Source: Enterococcus lacertideformus (lineage in GTDB: Bacteria > Bacillota > Bacilli > Lactobacillales > Enterococcaceae). From it: a stretch of DNA of 64,000 nt. The stretch lies in assembly GCA_015680865.1 (NCBI GenBank), contig JADAKE010000016.1, positions 124,001 through 188,000 on the forward strand, written 5' to 3'. This document shows positions 50,450 through 60,980 of this stretch, in pieces (positions within the stretch are counted from its first letter, which is position 1; each line of letters opens with the position of its first letter). Position numbers and translations under genes: made by a program. Below the pieces are notes generated by a model. It saw only the letters and a list, made by a program, of their open reading frames with translations. It had not been told where the DNA came from and did not search any database.

Positions 50450-51985
50450 ATGTTAGATAACGAAACTAAGAAAAATTTAGCTCAATACTTGGAATTAATG
50501 GAAGCACCTGTTGTTTTTTCTGTTAGTACAGACGAGTCTGAAAAGTCACAACAACTACTTGACTTTATCCATGAGGTCACTGATATGTCTAAAGATATCT
50601 CAGTTGAAACTAAACCACTTACTAGAACACCTAGCTTTGAAATCAATTCTTTGGATCAAGCAAGTGGGATTGCATTTGCTGGGATTCCTTTAGGACATGA
50701 GTTTGCTTCTTTCTTGTTGGCTTTATTACAAGTAAGTGGTCGGCCTCCTAAAGTTGCTGATTCTATGGTCCAAGATATTCGATAAATAAAACAAGCACTT
50801 CATTTTGAGACGTATGTAAGTTTAACTTGCCATAATTGTCCTGATGTAGTACAAGCATTAAACATTTTAGCCGTGCTGAACCCGCTGATCTCCCATACCA
50901 TGATTGAAGGCGGTATGTATCAAGAAGAAGTCAAAGAAAAACAAATCATGGCTGTTCCTACTGTCTATTTAAATGGACAAGAATTTGATAGCGGACGAAT
51001 GACTATTGAACAAATCATTGAAAAGATTGCTGATCCAAGTAGCAAAAGAAATACAGTATTCCAGTCAAAAGACTTATATGATGTTTTAGTAATCGGCGGA
51101 GGTCCGGCAGCAAGCAGTGCTGCGATTTATGCTGCTAGAAAAGGAATCGATACTGGTCTTGTCGCCGATTCAATGGGTGGCCAAGTTGTTGAAACTCTAG
51201 GCATTGAAAATATGATTGGGACCCCTTACACCGAAGGTCCCCGCCTCGTGAAACAAGTAGAAGAACATATACGCTCTTATCCTGTTGATATGATCATGAA
51301 TCAACAAGCAATTTCCCTAAAAAAACAACCTGATTACTTTGAAATTGAACTAAAAAGTGGCAACAAACTAAAAAAGAAAACAGCTATCATCGCTACAGGC
51401 GCACATTGGCGTTCCATCAATGTACCTGGTGAAAAGGAATTTAAAAATAAAGGTATTGCCTATTGTCCTCACTGTGATGGACCTCTCTTTGCTGGAAAAG
51501 AAATCGCGGTTATCGGTGGTGGGAATTCTGGTGTTGAAGCAGCAATTGATTTAGCCGGTATAGCAAGGCATGTTTATATATTAGAATTTCTGCCTGAACT
51601 TAAAGCAGATAAAGTTTTACAAGATAAATTAGCTACTCTCTCAAATGTGACAATTATTTTAAATGTTCAAACAAAAGAAATAAGTGGTCATAATCAGGTA
51701 GAATCACTCACTTACCTTGATCGTTTGACAAATGAAAAGCATATTTTAGCAGTTGAGGGCATATTTATCTTGATTGGGCTTGTACCTAATACTAATTGGT
51801 TACCTGATTCACTTGAAATGAACCCTAGAGGCGAAATAATCACGGATCAACAAGGTGCTACAAATATCAAAGGCCTATTTGCTGCTGGCGATTGTACCCA
51901 TAGTCCGTATAAACAAATTATCATCTCTATGGGATCCGGTGCTACCGCAGCTCTCGGAGCATTTGATTATTTGATGAGAAAATAA
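50450..51985 (+). pseudogene. ahpF: Alkyl hydroperoxide reductase AhpF with a nonsense codon
   Basis: The flavin- and dithiol-containing reductase of AhpC, about 511 residues. ATG 50450 follows GAGGGTG, 11 bases after ahpC. TAA at 50783-50785 follows MVQDIR where a Ser is usual, and the same frame resumes IKQALHFETYVSLTCHNCPD, the N-terminal CxxC. The rest holds FAD and NAD(P)H motifs (VIGGGPAASSAAIYAARKG, IGGGNSGVEAA) and the second CxxC in AYCPHCDGP. Unless the TAA is read through or a downstream start is used, no reductase is made. Confidence 0.85.
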
Positions 51986-52003
51986 ATAGACAACATTTAT
52001 TGA

Positions 52004-52048
52004 AAAAAACTAAGACAGGAAGCACATCCCTCCTATCTTAGTTTTTTC
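52004..52048 (+). terminator. Terminator after ahpF
   Basis: AAAAAACTAAGACAGGA pairs with TCCTATCTTAGTTTTTT with one mismatch, ending in a T run. Confidence 0.7.
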
Positions 52049-52077
52049 TTTATTTAATAAAGTTAACTATCCTTTTC

Positions 52078-52109
52078 TTATATAAGCTTACTTGTGTAAG
52101 CTTATATAA
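52078..52109 (+). promoter_or_regulatory. Perfect 14-bp palindrome over the promoter of the DUF2200 gene
   Basis: TTATATAAGCTTAC (52078-52091) is exactly repeated in reverse (52096-52109) around TTGT. The right arm overlaps a TATAAT (52105-52110) that could be the -10 of the downstream gene, so it looks like an operator. Confidence 0.5.
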
Positions 52110-52137
52110 TGAAAGAAAAATCTACATAGGAGGATCT

Positions 52138-52485
52138 ATGACTGAACATCGGATTTTTAAAATGAGTTTTTCAACTATTTACTCTCTCTATCTCACAAAA
52201 ATAGAAAGAAAAGAGCGAACAAAAGAGGAAGTCGACGAAATCATCTACTGGCTAACCGGCTATTCTCCTGTTGATCTACAAAATCAACTTGAAAATAAAA
52301 CAGATCTTCAAACTTTCTTTGCTCAAGCACCTGAATTGAATCCTAACCGTCACTTGATTACAGGACTGATCTGCGGAGTACGTGTTGAAACAATTGACGA
52401 GCCTTTGATGCGTGAAATACGTTATTTAGATAAGCTGATTGATGAACTAGCAAAAGGAAAGAAAATAGAAAAAATCCTTAGATAA
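52138..52485 (+). CDS. DUF2200 family protein
   Basis: A 115-residue protein recognisable as DUF2200 by its start [22 protein letters not shown] and by [22 protein letters not shown] and [15 protein letters not shown]. The family's role is unknown. AGGAGG lies just before the ATG. It may be co-transcribed with the DUF308 gene 70 bp on. A palindromic operator-like sequence covers its promoter. Confidence 0.85.
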   Translation: MTEHRIFKMSFSTIYSLYLTKIERKERTKEEVDEIIYWLTGYSPVDLQNQLENKTDLQTFFAQAPELNPNRHLITGLICGVRVETIDEPLMREIRYLDKLIDELAKGKKIEKILR

Positions 52486-52557
52486 TAGGATCAAAAGGAG
52501 TTATCACTTGGTAAAATCATTGGTTGAATGTACAATAGAATAAAAGGAGGTTATGTT

Positions 52558-53079
52558 ATGTATGAAATGGTGCGTAAAAATTTTCAACGTTATGCCTTTC
52601 TAAGAGTTGCTATCTACATTATTGTTGGGATTACAATTATCATAGATCCAAGAGCTATTTTTAACTTTATAGGTTATCTCCTTACAACGTACTTTGTTTT
52701 ATTAGGTATTTTAAATCTTTTAGAAGCGAATAAAAACAGAAATCGCACTGGCGTTTGGGGATTTAGTTTAGTGAGCGGTATTCTCTTTCTAATTGCTGGG
52801 TTGATTGTTTTTGTATTTTCCTCAGCAATCGTATCGATTTTACCAATCATCTTAGGTTTAGTGATTGTCCTAAAAAGTATTTTTCAGTTATTCATTGGCT
52901 TAAACACGAGATCTAAAGGTTGTAGCATTTATAGTATTTTCTTATTGATTGGTGGCTTGATTTTATTATTTAATCCCTTTAAAAGTGTCATGATTTTATT
53001 CCAGCTATTTGGTGGAATTTTGATTTTTATGGGCATTTCAGAGGTTTTTAGTTATTTCAAAGTTCGAAATATATACTAG
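52558..53079 (+). CDS. DUF308 (HdeD-like) membrane protein
   Basis: About 173 residues from ATG 52558, behind AAAGGAGG. Six membrane segments in three pairs, each ending in a P-containing turn (IIDPRAIF, LFNPFKSV), typical of DUF308 proteins. E. coli HdeD contributes to acid resistance; the role here is unknown. Intact. Confidence 0.8.
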   Translation: MYEMVRKNFQRYAFLRVAIYIIVGITIIIDPRAIFNFIGYLLTTYFVLLGILNLLEANKNRNRTGVWGFSLVSGILFLIAGLIVFVFSSAIVSILPIILGLVIVLKSIFQLFIGLNTRSKGCSIYSIFLLIGGLILLFNPFKSVMILFQLFGGILIFMGISEVFSYFKVRNIY

Positions 53080-53086
53080 TAAGTAA

Positions 53087-53188
53087 AAAAAAGAGATTGT
53101 CAGTACGGATAGCTCAAAACACATGAAGGAAACTAAAAAACCTCTTTCATGTCTTGGAGCATAACTTTTCTGTCGCAATCTCTTTTTT
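53087..53188 (+). terminator. Long composite hairpin after the DUF308 gene
   Basis: AAAAAAGAGATTG (53087-53099) pairs with CAATCTCTTTTTT (53176-53188) with an inner ACATGAAGG/CTTTCATGT stem. Confidence 0.55.
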
Positions 53189-53329
53189 CATGGTGGTAAA
53201 CAAGAGGTCAAATTTATTTAGGATAATTTTTGTCAAATGTTCTTCAATAAAATCTTTTTTCATCGACAATAAAATAATAGATGTTATTATAATAATGAAA
53301 CGAATGATCTAGAAAGGCGTGATTTATTT

Positions 53330-54473
53330 ATGGAATTTATTGGTATTTTATGTCTTATCCTCATTGCCACTACAATTGGTTCTCATCTCTCAAGAAGATT
53401 TGGTATTCCTGCAGTTATTGGCCAATTATTAGTAGGTGTGCTATTAGGACAAGCTGGCTTGGGTTGGGTTCACCCTAATATCTTAGTACATGATTTTTCG
53501 GAGATCGGTGTGATTTTATTGATGTTTTTAGCTGGGTTAGAAAGTGATCTGTCGTTACTGAAAAAATATTTTAAACCTGGTATGTTTGTTGCTCTTTTGG
53601 GGATTCTTTTACCTGTTATTTTTGGCTGGCTAACTGGCGAAGCTCTTCAAGTAGCTAATCAATGAAGCAATCTTTTTCGGTATTATTCTTGCTGCCACGT
53701 CTGTCAGTATCTCTGTTGAAGTATTAAAAGAATTAAATGTAGTAAGAAGGATCAACTATTTTAGGTGCTTCTGTGGTGGATGATATCTTGGTGGTTTTGG
53801 TGTTAAGTTTCAGCTTATCATTTTTAACTGGTAAAGCTTCTAGTAATCTTCCACTACCTCTCCTTTTAATTGAGCAGTTAATTTATTTCTTGTTTATTTT
53901 TTTATTGGTTAAATGGATTGCACTTTTTTGTTGTCGCTAGCTGAAAAGATTTATGCTAATTCGGCCATTATTATCATGTCGATTGTGATTTGTTTGGGCA
54001 TGTCTTATTTAGCAGATTTAATCGGCTTGAGTTCTGTAATTGGAGCATTTTTTGCCGGAATCGCTGTCAGTCAAACAAAAGTAAAATACGAAGTCTATCA
54101 CAACGTCGAGGCACTAGGGTATGCCATCTTTATTCCAGTATTCTTTGTTAGTGTTGGGTTAGAGGTTGATTTTTCTAATTTTAGCGAACAGATTTTATTT
54201 ATCTTGGTTCTTACACTTGTAGCAATCCTAACAAAACTTTTTGGTGGTTACATTGGGGCAAAGGTTTCTGGTTTTTCTACAAATAGTTCTTTGATGGTCG
54301 GTGCTGGTATGATTTCTAGAGGAGAAATGGCATTGATTATTTTACAGATCGGTCAACAAAGTCAGTTAGTTGAATCCCACTATTATTCCCCACTTGTGAT
54401 CGTTATTTTGTTAAGTACGTTGGTTTCACCGTTGATTCTTAAATACTTTACGAAAAAAGTTTATATAGATTAA
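53330..54473 (+). pseudogene. napA: NapA-type CPA2 Na+/H+ antiporter with several frameshifts
   Basis: A cation/proton antiporter similar in outline to E. hirae NapA. It opens at ATG 53330 with LSRRFGIPAVIGQLLVGVLL and IGVILLMFLAGLESDL. It is shifted after LQVANQ (53665), again near 53745 where the segment between VV and GSTILGASVVDD is shortened, and again near 53925 where a C is missing. The tail from about 53930 is continuous (SLAEKIYANSAIIIMSIV through ISRGEMALIILQIGQQS). The conserved ion-binding part (ASVVDD) is present but out of frame. Sodium/proton exchange by this gene should be lost. Confidence 0.8.
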
Positions 54474-54547
54474 GAGAAACACCAAATAAACAGTGATTGT
54501 TATCAAAAGATACTTTGGGTATACTAGAGGAAAAAGGACGGCAAGAA

Positions 54548-55000
54548 ATGAATAAAAGACTCGATTTGATTAGCGAAATGCTTGATTTGACGAACGAGAT
54601 CACTTGGCTTAATAAACCAAAATTAGAACAAGCATTGCAAGGCTATTCCCTCAATGAAATCGAATTAATTGAAAAAATTGCAAAAATCCCCCATCCAAAT
54701 GTGACAAAATTGGCAAATGCCAGTTACATGACACGAGGTGCGATTAGTAAACAAACCAAAAAGATGCTCAGTAAGGGCCTTATTGAAAGTTATCAAAAAC
54801 CAGAAAACAAAAAAGAACGTTATTTCCGTTTAACAGCAAAAGGTCAACGATTGAATCAAGTGCATCAAGAACTTCATGATGAGTTTTTAGAAGAGAATGC
54901 TAGCGTCTTCCACCAGATTACAGACGAAGAGTTTAATACAATTTTTCGTTTTATTGGACACTTTAGAGAAAATTTAAAAAGAAAAAAAATGGACAGATAA
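54548..55000 (+). CDS. MarR-family transcriptional regulator
   Basis: About 150 residues from ATG 54548, behind GGACGG-type sequence; an upstream frame has no ribosome site. A winged helix-turn-helix spans about residues 45-105 (TKLANASYMTRGAISKQTKK recognition part, then wing ENKKERYFRLTAKG). It lies between napA and an MFS pump in the same direction. MarR proteins often repress adjacent efflux genes, so regulation of the pump is a natural guess. Intact. Confidence 0.8.
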   Translation: MNKRLDLISEMLDLTNEITWLNKPKLEQALQGYSLNEIELIEKIAKIPHPNVTKLANASYMTRGAISKQTKKMLSKGLIESYQKPENKKERYFRLTAKGQRLNQVHQELHDEFLEENASVFHQITDEEFNTIFRFIGHFRENLKRKKMDR

Positions 55001-55033
55001 CGTGATACTAAGAAACGTTATCGTTCCAAAGTA

Positions 55034-55100
55034 GAGCTTGAGACAAACACCCACGAAAGACTATGACCTTCATAGGTGTTTGTCTCAAGCTCATTTTTTA
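55034..55100 (+). terminator. 18-bp stem terminator after marR
   Basis: GAGCTTGAGACAAACACC (55034-55051) pairs exactly with GGTGTTTGTCTCAAGCTC (55075-55092), followed by ATTTTTT. The right arm shares CATAGGTGTTTG with the hairpin at 46905-46940. Confidence 0.75.
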
Positions 55101-55202
55101 GTCAAATGATCATAAGATAATAATTTTTGTTGACAAAGAAACAAAAAACACGTAAAATATTTATTGTTTACTAGGAAACAATAAATATTTAAGGAGTTTT
55201 AT

Positions 55203-56406
55203 ATGAATACATCGATCAACAAACATGCGTTAATTTTTTGCTTTACTTCAGTTTTTTTGATTGGATTAGGGTTAACCATCATCAATCCAGTGATTCCCTT
55301 TTTAGTCGCAAATTACACCAACAGTCCACAGCAGCAAGCAACAGCTGTGACACTACTTACTGCTATTTATGCTTTTTCCATGTTTTTAGCTGCGCCAATT
55401 TTAGGTGCGCTTAGTGACCGCTTCGGACGAAAAATTGTTTTGGTTAGTATCTTACTAGGATCAGCAATTGGCTATGGGCTTTTTGGCTTAGGCGGTGCTT
55501 TATGGGTACTATTTTTAAGTAGAATGATTGAAGGTCTGACTGGTGGCGAAATTTCAGCGATTTTAGCCTATTTCGCTGATATTACGCCAGCAAAAAGTCG
55601 AACGAAATATTTTGGTTGGATTAGTGCAGTAGTGGGTATTGGGACAGCTAGTGGACCTCTGATTGGTGGTACACTTGCCCATTTTGGCCCAGCGGTTCCC
55701 ATTGTATGTTGCTTCTTTTCTAGCTTTGGGAAATAGTCTTTATGGTTGCTTTTTCATGCCCGAAAGTTTAGCAAAAAAATACCGATCAGCTACTCTTTCT
55801 CTGAAACAAATCAATCCTTTTCAACAACTTTTGCTAGTATTTTCAGTTCCATCAATCAAATGGTTATTAATCCCTGGTTTTCTTGTTTGGTTGCCAAATG
55901 GTTCTTTTCAGGCAATTTTTGCTCAGTTTTCGATTGATACCTTTTCTTTAAAACCAGTAATCATTGGATTTACGTTTTCTTTGATTGGCCTTATGGACAT
56001 TTTTTCACAATTATTGATTATGCCAGTTTTATTACGTTATTGGCGTGATCAAAAAATCCTTACATTAGGAATTACAAGCGAAATCCTTGGTTATATTATG
56101 ATTATCCTGGCTGCATTTTATGGAAACTTGATTCTCTTTATCGTCGGGATGCTCTTTTTTGGCTTTGGTGATTCACTTTTTGGTCCCGCATTTAATGGAT
56201 TACTTTCAAAACAAGTCAGTCAACGAGAGCAAGGAAAAATCCAAGGTGCTTCTCAGAGTATTCAAGCTTTTGCCAAAGTAATTGGTCCCATAATCGGTGG
56301 ACAATTATATGTCATCTATCATCATACAACACCAGTAATCGCTGGAGTTATACTGTTAGTACTGGCTATGCTGAGCCTCAATCATAAAAATGGATCCTAC
56401 TTATGA
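55203..56406 (+). pseudogene. MFS multidrug-type efflux transporter, one frameshift
   Basis: About 400 residues reconstructed, with 12 membrane segments. ATG 55203 follows AAGGAG. Motif A (GALSDRFGRKIVL) sits between segments 2 and 3, and the antiporter motif C-like GTASGPLIGG in segment 5. Near 55700 an extra C diverts the frame after HFGPAVP; the true path is LYVASFLALGNSLYGCFFMP and runs intact to 56406. This layout matches drug/H+ antiporters of the TetA/NorA type. The substrate is unknown. Confidence 0.75.
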
Positions 56407-56473
56407 ATCAAGAGCAAATCGAAAGATTTGTTATACCAGTTATTAAAGGGACAATGTTAACTTCTGTATAAAA

Positions 56474-56570
56474 AAAAGCATGGGTGATTACTGTGTAGCA
56501 ATCCAAAAAGTTAGACAAAAAATCTAATTTTTTGTGGCGCTCCACACAGCCATGATCACCTATGCTTTTT
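56474..56570. terminator. Composite hairpin between the convergent MFS and pbp genes
   Basis: AAAAGCATGGGTGAT pairs with ATGATCACCTATGCTTTTT, ends in T runs on both strands, and has inner stems; likely bidirectional. Confidence 0.6.
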
Positions 56571-56576
56571 CACTTT

Positions 56577-58622
56577 TTATTGATAATTTTGATTTAGATA
56601 GAGTAACAGTTCCGGGGCACGCTTTGTTGCAGAATCTCCTTCTTCTTTGTTTTCTAACATACTGACTATCATATAGCCGTTCGTGTCAGGATTTATCGCA
56701 AAAAGGAAACTATTTTCTTGTCCTTTTTCATCTTGCTTTTCTTTGATCTCCGCCGTACCTGTTTTTGCAGCTAATGGAATTCCTAAAGTTGCTAAAGAAT
56801 GTGCTGTACCATCAACGTTTTCGACTACCTCTCTTAAATCGGGTAGAATCGTTTGAACAGCTGATTCACTAATGACATTTTCTTTGGTTTTGGTTTCTTT
56901 TTCCATTACTAATCTTGGATAGACTAAATTGCCATTATTAGCAAAAACAGAGTACATCGTTGCTTGTTGGATCGGATTGACCAGTAATTCACCTTGGCCA
57001 TAGCCTGTATCTGCTAGCAAAATTTCTGATTTAAAATCCTCTTTATTTGAAATTTGAGCAGGAGTCATACTGATTGGTAAGTCTAAGTCCTCGCCAAAAA
57101 TAAATTTATTTAATCCTTCACGAAATGCCTTTTCGCCCATTTTCAATGTTTCTTTCGCCATATAGATATTATCTGAATAAATCAACGCATTTCTTAAGTT
57201 CACTTGTGAAACATCACTTACACGTGTCACTTGATAAGATCCCCACGAACTATCTTTTTGCCATTTCAATCCATTGATCGTCAGTACTTCATTTGGATCA
57301 AGGGTTTTATTGTCTAATCCTATCGCTGCAGTGATCATTTTAAAGGTTGAACCAGGAGCATAACCAGTAGCAAAACGACTAATAAAAGGTTGATCTTTAT
57401 TCTCTGCATAAGCTTTGTAATCTTCTTGCGAGATCCCATTGGTCATTTTATTAGGATCGTAGCTTGGAGAGCTGGCTAATACTAGTAAATCGCCAGTTTT
57501 TGGTGAAGTGACAACTGTTGAACCTGCTTTTCCTCCCAAGCTGTCAAACGCAATTTTTTGAGCATCTGCATCAATCGTTAATTTGATATCTTGTCCATTT
57601 TTTACTTCTTGATCAATCAAAACGTTCTTTTCTGTTCCATCAGCATCAGTAATAATCAGCCTTCCACCGTTTGTTCCACGTAGTTCTTTATCATAAGTCC
57701 TTTCCAGTCCAGAACGTCCGATTTTTCCATTGCTACTTAGCTCAGCATTTTTCTTTATGTCTTCAGCTGAGATATCCCCGACATAACCAATCAATTGTGC
57801 AGCGGCTTCACCTAAGGGATAGGTACGTCCTTCGACTTCTTGGATAGCAGCTCCACTAGGTAAAGTCGGTGTTTGCCCATTGATGATTTTCAAAGGAACA
57901 AAATAATCTGCTTGTACCCAGCTTTGAGAAATTGCCTGATTGATTTCATCTTCCGAAAGATCAAACGCATTAGCAATCGCCTTGATGTTTGCCATTTTTT
58001 CATCGCCTTCACCTAATTTACCAGGTACGATGCCTAATTGCTTTAACTTTCCAGTAGTTGCAAGCGTTTTTCCATTTCGATCAAGGATATCGCCTCTTTT
58101 TGCTTCTTCACTAGTTAAGCTAACTTTATCAGTTCCTTTCGTTTGAGGAAAAATCAGATTGGGTTGCCAATTAATTTTGACTTCTTTTTTATTTTTCGAT
58201 AATGTTCCTTTATATGAAAGATCTTTCAATTCCCCTAAACTCGTATTCATTTTTGCTTTATAAGAAAACGAATAGATATCATTATTTTTTTTGGTGATCT
58301 TTAAATCAGATACTTCTAATCCTTTTACATTTACCGATCCATAAATATTTTGATATTTTTCTAACGCTTCTTTTTCAGAAAGCTTATTCTTGACTTTTGT
58401 ATCAATTTGAGTGTACGACATTGCTTTTTCATACTCTCCACTATTCAGTTGATCGATAAACTGTTGGATCGTCTTTTCGCCTTGAGAGATCACTTGTGTT
58501 TCTTGCATTTTATTATAGTAATAGTAGCCACCACCTATAACAAGAATCAATCCAACAGCACTAGTCACGTAAATACCTGTTTGTTTCTTGGGTTTCTTAC
58601 GATGATTGTCACTTCGTTTCAT
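56577..58622 (-). CDS. Class B penicillin-binding protein, low-affinity PBP4/PBP5 type
   Basis: A 681-residue peptidoglycan transpeptidase. One membrane anchor (about residues 17-35), then an MecA_N/NTF2-like domain (about 45-155), a dimerisation-type domain (about 165-330) and the transpeptidase domain. Active-site motifs are present: STFK in APGSTFKMI, SDN in IYSDNIYM, and KTGTAE near residue 600. Length and layout match E. faecalis PBP4 and E. hirae/E. faecium PBP5, which are associated with low beta-lactam affinity. It is the last gene after ftsW and the psr relic. Whether affinity is low here cannot be seen from sequence. Confidence 0.85.
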   Translation of the reverse strand: MKRSDNHRKKPKKQTGIYVTSAVGLILVIGGGYYYYNKMQETQVISQGEKTIQQFIDQLNSGEYEKAMSYTQIDTKVKNKLSEKEALEKYQNIYGSVNVKGLEVSDLKITKKNNDIYSFSYKAKMNTSLGELKDLSYKGTLSKNKKEVKINWQPNLIFPQTKGTDKVSLTSEEAKRGDILDRNGKTLATTGKLKQLGIVPGKLGEGDEKMANIKAIANAFDLSEDEINQAISQSWVQADYFVPLKIINGQTPTLPSGAAIQEVEGRTYPLGEAAAQLIGYVGDISAEDIKKNAELSSNGKIGRSGLERTYDKELRGTNGGRLIITDADGTEKNVLIDQEVKNGQDIKLTIDADAQKIAFDSLGGKAGSTVVTSPKTGDLLVLASSPSYDPNKMTNGISQEDYKAYAENKDQPFISRFATGYAPGSTFKMITAAIGLDNKTLDPNEVLTINGLKWQKDSSWGSYQVTRVSDVSQVNLRNALIYSDNIYMAKETLKMGEKAFREGLNKFIFGEDLDLPISMTPAQISNKEDFKSEILLADTGYGQGELLVNPIQQATMYSVFANNGNLVYPRLVMEKETKTKENVISESAVQTILPDLREVVENVDGTAHSLATLGIPLAAKTGTAEIKEKQDEKGQENSFLFAINPDTNGYMIVSMLENKEEGDSATKRAPELLLYLNQNYQ

Positions 58623-58732
58623 TTTGTCCCTCCACTCTTATTCTAAACGTATTCATTTTAACACAAGAAAAGAAGCTAGAAAATAGCACAGGTGCTCATC
58701 GCTAACTTCTTTTAAAAAAGCAAACAAATTGA

Positions 58733-59590
58733 TTATTTATCTAAAAACTGGTTGATTGCTTCTTGGTTTTTTGCAAGATCTAATTCTAACACACTACCTG
58801 AAGGAGTATAGTCATTGAAATTCCAACTACCGTATACAGGTACAGACAAAGTATCAATTTTTTTGTTATCTTTTAAGAAATCAATTCCACAATCAATCAA
58901 TACACTTTCTGGTAAATTTGTCTTAATACTTCCTAGGAGTTTCCCAATTGCCTTAGGAAGTTTTAGAATAGAAGTCACATCTTTTAGTTGTTCTGAAATT
59001 GCTTTTACTACTTGTTGTTGTCTTCTGATCCGTCCAAAGTCACCTTCTTCATCTTCTCTAAACCGTGCATACTGCAAGAGAGTATTATACCGTCCATGAT
59101 TTGCTTGCCCTTTTTGATATAGACACCATCAAGATCTAAATCTTTTTCGGCTTCAATTTTCACCCCGTTTGGAAATAATTCATCGACACAATCAATGAAA
59201 TTTTGGAAGGTAATACTTGCATAATAAGGTGCTTCAAATTTAAAGTTTTCTTTTAGTGTCTGATTTAACAGCTCAATACCACCATAAGAATAAGCCGCAT
59301 TGATTTTATCTTGCCCGTGACCAGGGATAACTACATAAGAATCCCGCATAATAGAAAGCAACTTGGCTTTTTTGGTTTTTCGATTGTATTAAGCGATCAT
59401 CAATGAATCGGAACCTGCCGTTTTCATCTTTTGAACGGGCATCTGAGCCAACCAATGCCACATTGATGATATTTGGTACATTCTTAGCTTCTATCTTAGA
59501 TACATCAGTCGATTGTCTCGTTGAAGAATAACCAATGATGATAACAACTGACGTTAAAAGACCTAAAACTACTTTTTGAAATATTTTCAT
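58733..59590 (-). pseudogene. psr: Psr, LytR-CpsA-Psr family, several frameshifts
   Basis: From ATG 59590 (AGAGGAAT ahead) the protein has a membrane anchor and VPNIINVALVGSDARSKDEN, the LCP start. An extra T near 59423 diverts the expected GRSDSLMI, and further small indels follow near 59395. The next open part begins LLSIMRDSYVVIPGHGQDKI and NAAYSYGGIELLNQTLKEN, diagnostic of LCP. Near 59065 a two-base insertion replaces LLQYARFREDEEGDFGRIRR by a wrong tail; that frame runs to 58733. LCP enzymes attach wall polymers to peptidoglycan; Psr was first described beside pbp5 in E. hirae. Flanking ftsW and pbp are intact. Confidence 0.8.
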
Positions 59591-59670
59591 TTTTAGATTC
59601 CTCTTTCTAAAAGAACTTCTTGCTTGAAATATAAATATTTTTTTATTACGACTATCCAATTGAGAGATTC

Positions 59671-60864
59671 TCAGTTATCATTTTTTAATAATTTAGATCG
59701 TTTGAATGGCAACTCAGTGATCTGTTTGTTTTTTTCTTTCTTTTGCCGAGATGAAATGTTTAAAACTAAACCTATAGCAAAGGATAAGATAAAATAACTT
59801 GTTCCTCCATAGCTGATAAATGGCAAAGGTACTCCGGTCATTGGAATCAACCCTAAAATACTTCCTATATTGATATTTGTTTGGATAAGTAACCATGTAC
59901 CAATACCAATTAAGATCAGGGTTACTTGTTGATTTTTGAGTTGTGTACTTTTTTGAAAAATACGCATAAATAACATGAAAAGTAAAAACAAGATAAATAA
60001 TGCGCCAATCAAGCCAAATTCTTCAGTAATGATCGAAAAGATAAAATCTGTCTCCGATTCTGGTAGATAACCTTTTTTTGTGATACTATTCCCTATTCCT
60101 CGACCAAATAGACCGCCATTATAGAGTGCATAGTAAGAGTTACTCATTTGATAACCAGCTCCATGCTCATCTAAAAATGGATTGTGGACCATTGCGATTC
60201 GACTATAGGAATGTTCAAAAAAAGAAGGAAGAAAATTGTATTTTTCTAATAACAACACCAGCCCAGCCATTAGCACTAAACAGAGAATTGCGATACCAAT
60301 AATGACTAATCCTTTTTTTATAGGAATTGTAGCAGCCCAAAATATTGCTCCTGCAATAGCTAAGATCATGATCTCTCCTGCGATTTTTGGTTGAAATAAT
60401 ACGAGAAGTGCAACTACTCCAACAATCAATAATGGTACATGTAGTTTTTGAGGAACGGTTTCCCCATTTCTAAAAAAACGGCTCAGATAAAGAATTAGAA
60501 AAATGGTTGCTATTTCTGAAGGTTGAAACTGGACCCCGGCAATAGAGACCCATCGCTGTGCGCCATTAACCGTTACAGCAAAAATTCCAAATTTCATCAT
60601 GACAAGCAACAGAACGGAAGTAATTAGCCCAATTTTTATGATTTTAGGTTTCAGCAAGAGCTGTAATCTGATCGAATAAGTTAATATGACCATTCCCCAA
60701 CTCAAAATAATAAAAGACAGCTGCCGAATAAATAAACTTTTAGGATCATTACCCGTAGCTAATAAACGATAGGAACTAGCACTATAAATTTCTAAAAGAC
60801 CGACAATTGATAATGCCAAATAAGGACCTAATATCAACCAGTCGATCTTTCTGTTTTTCCACAT
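59671..60864 (-). CDS. ftsW: FtsW/RodA-type SEDS peptidoglycan polymerase
   Basis: About 397 residues from ATG 60864, chosen because AAGGAG is at good spacing; an in-frame ATG at 60888 is less likely. About ten membrane segments. SEDS motifs: NGAQRWVSIAGVQFQPSEIA, LPESETDFIFSIITEEFG and VPLPFISYGGTSYF, with the Asp of the ESETDFIF loop being the polymerase residue. It polymerises lipid II with a class B PBP. It is the first gene of the cluster, close behind an M-box riboswitch and terminator. It could be the second ftsW-like copy typical of enterococci rather than the divisome one. Confidence 0.85.
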   Translation of the reverse strand: MWKNRKIDWLILGPYLALSIVGLLEIYSASSYRLLATGNDPKSLFIRQLSFIILSWGMVILTYSIRLQLLLKPKIIKIGLITSVLLLVMMKFGIFAVTVNGAQRWVSIAGVQFQPSEIATIFLILYLSRFFRNGETVPQKLHVPLLIVGVVALLVLFQPKIAGEIMILAIAGAIFWAATIPIKKGLVIIGIAILCLVLMAGLVLLLEKYNFLPSFFEHSYSRIAMVHNPFLDEHGAGYQMSNSYYALYNGGLFGRGIGNSITKKGYLPESETDFIFSIITEEFGLIGALFILFLLFMLFMRIFQKSTQLKNQQVTLILIGIGTWLLIQTNINIGSILGLIPMTGVPLPFISYGGTSYFILSFAIGLVLNISSRQKKEKNKQITELPFKRSKLLKNDN

Positions 60865-60927
60865 CGCATTTCTCCTTCCTTGACACAAGTTAGGTGAACA
60901 CGAGCAGTTACGTATAGAATCAGTAAT

Positions 60928-60976
60928 AGAAAATATAAGAAAAGGCCAGAAACCTTTTCGAACAAGAATTCTGACC
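60928..60976 (-). terminator. Riboswitch-linked intrinsic terminator upstream of ftsW
   Basis: On the minus strand AGGTCAGAATTC pairs with GTTTCTGGCCT around TTGTTCGAAAAG, followed by TTTTCTTATATTTTC. It comes five bases after the M-box and about 65 bases before the ftsW ATG, the expected position for a transcription-attenuating expression platform. Confidence 0.75.
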
Positions 60977-60980
60977 TAGC

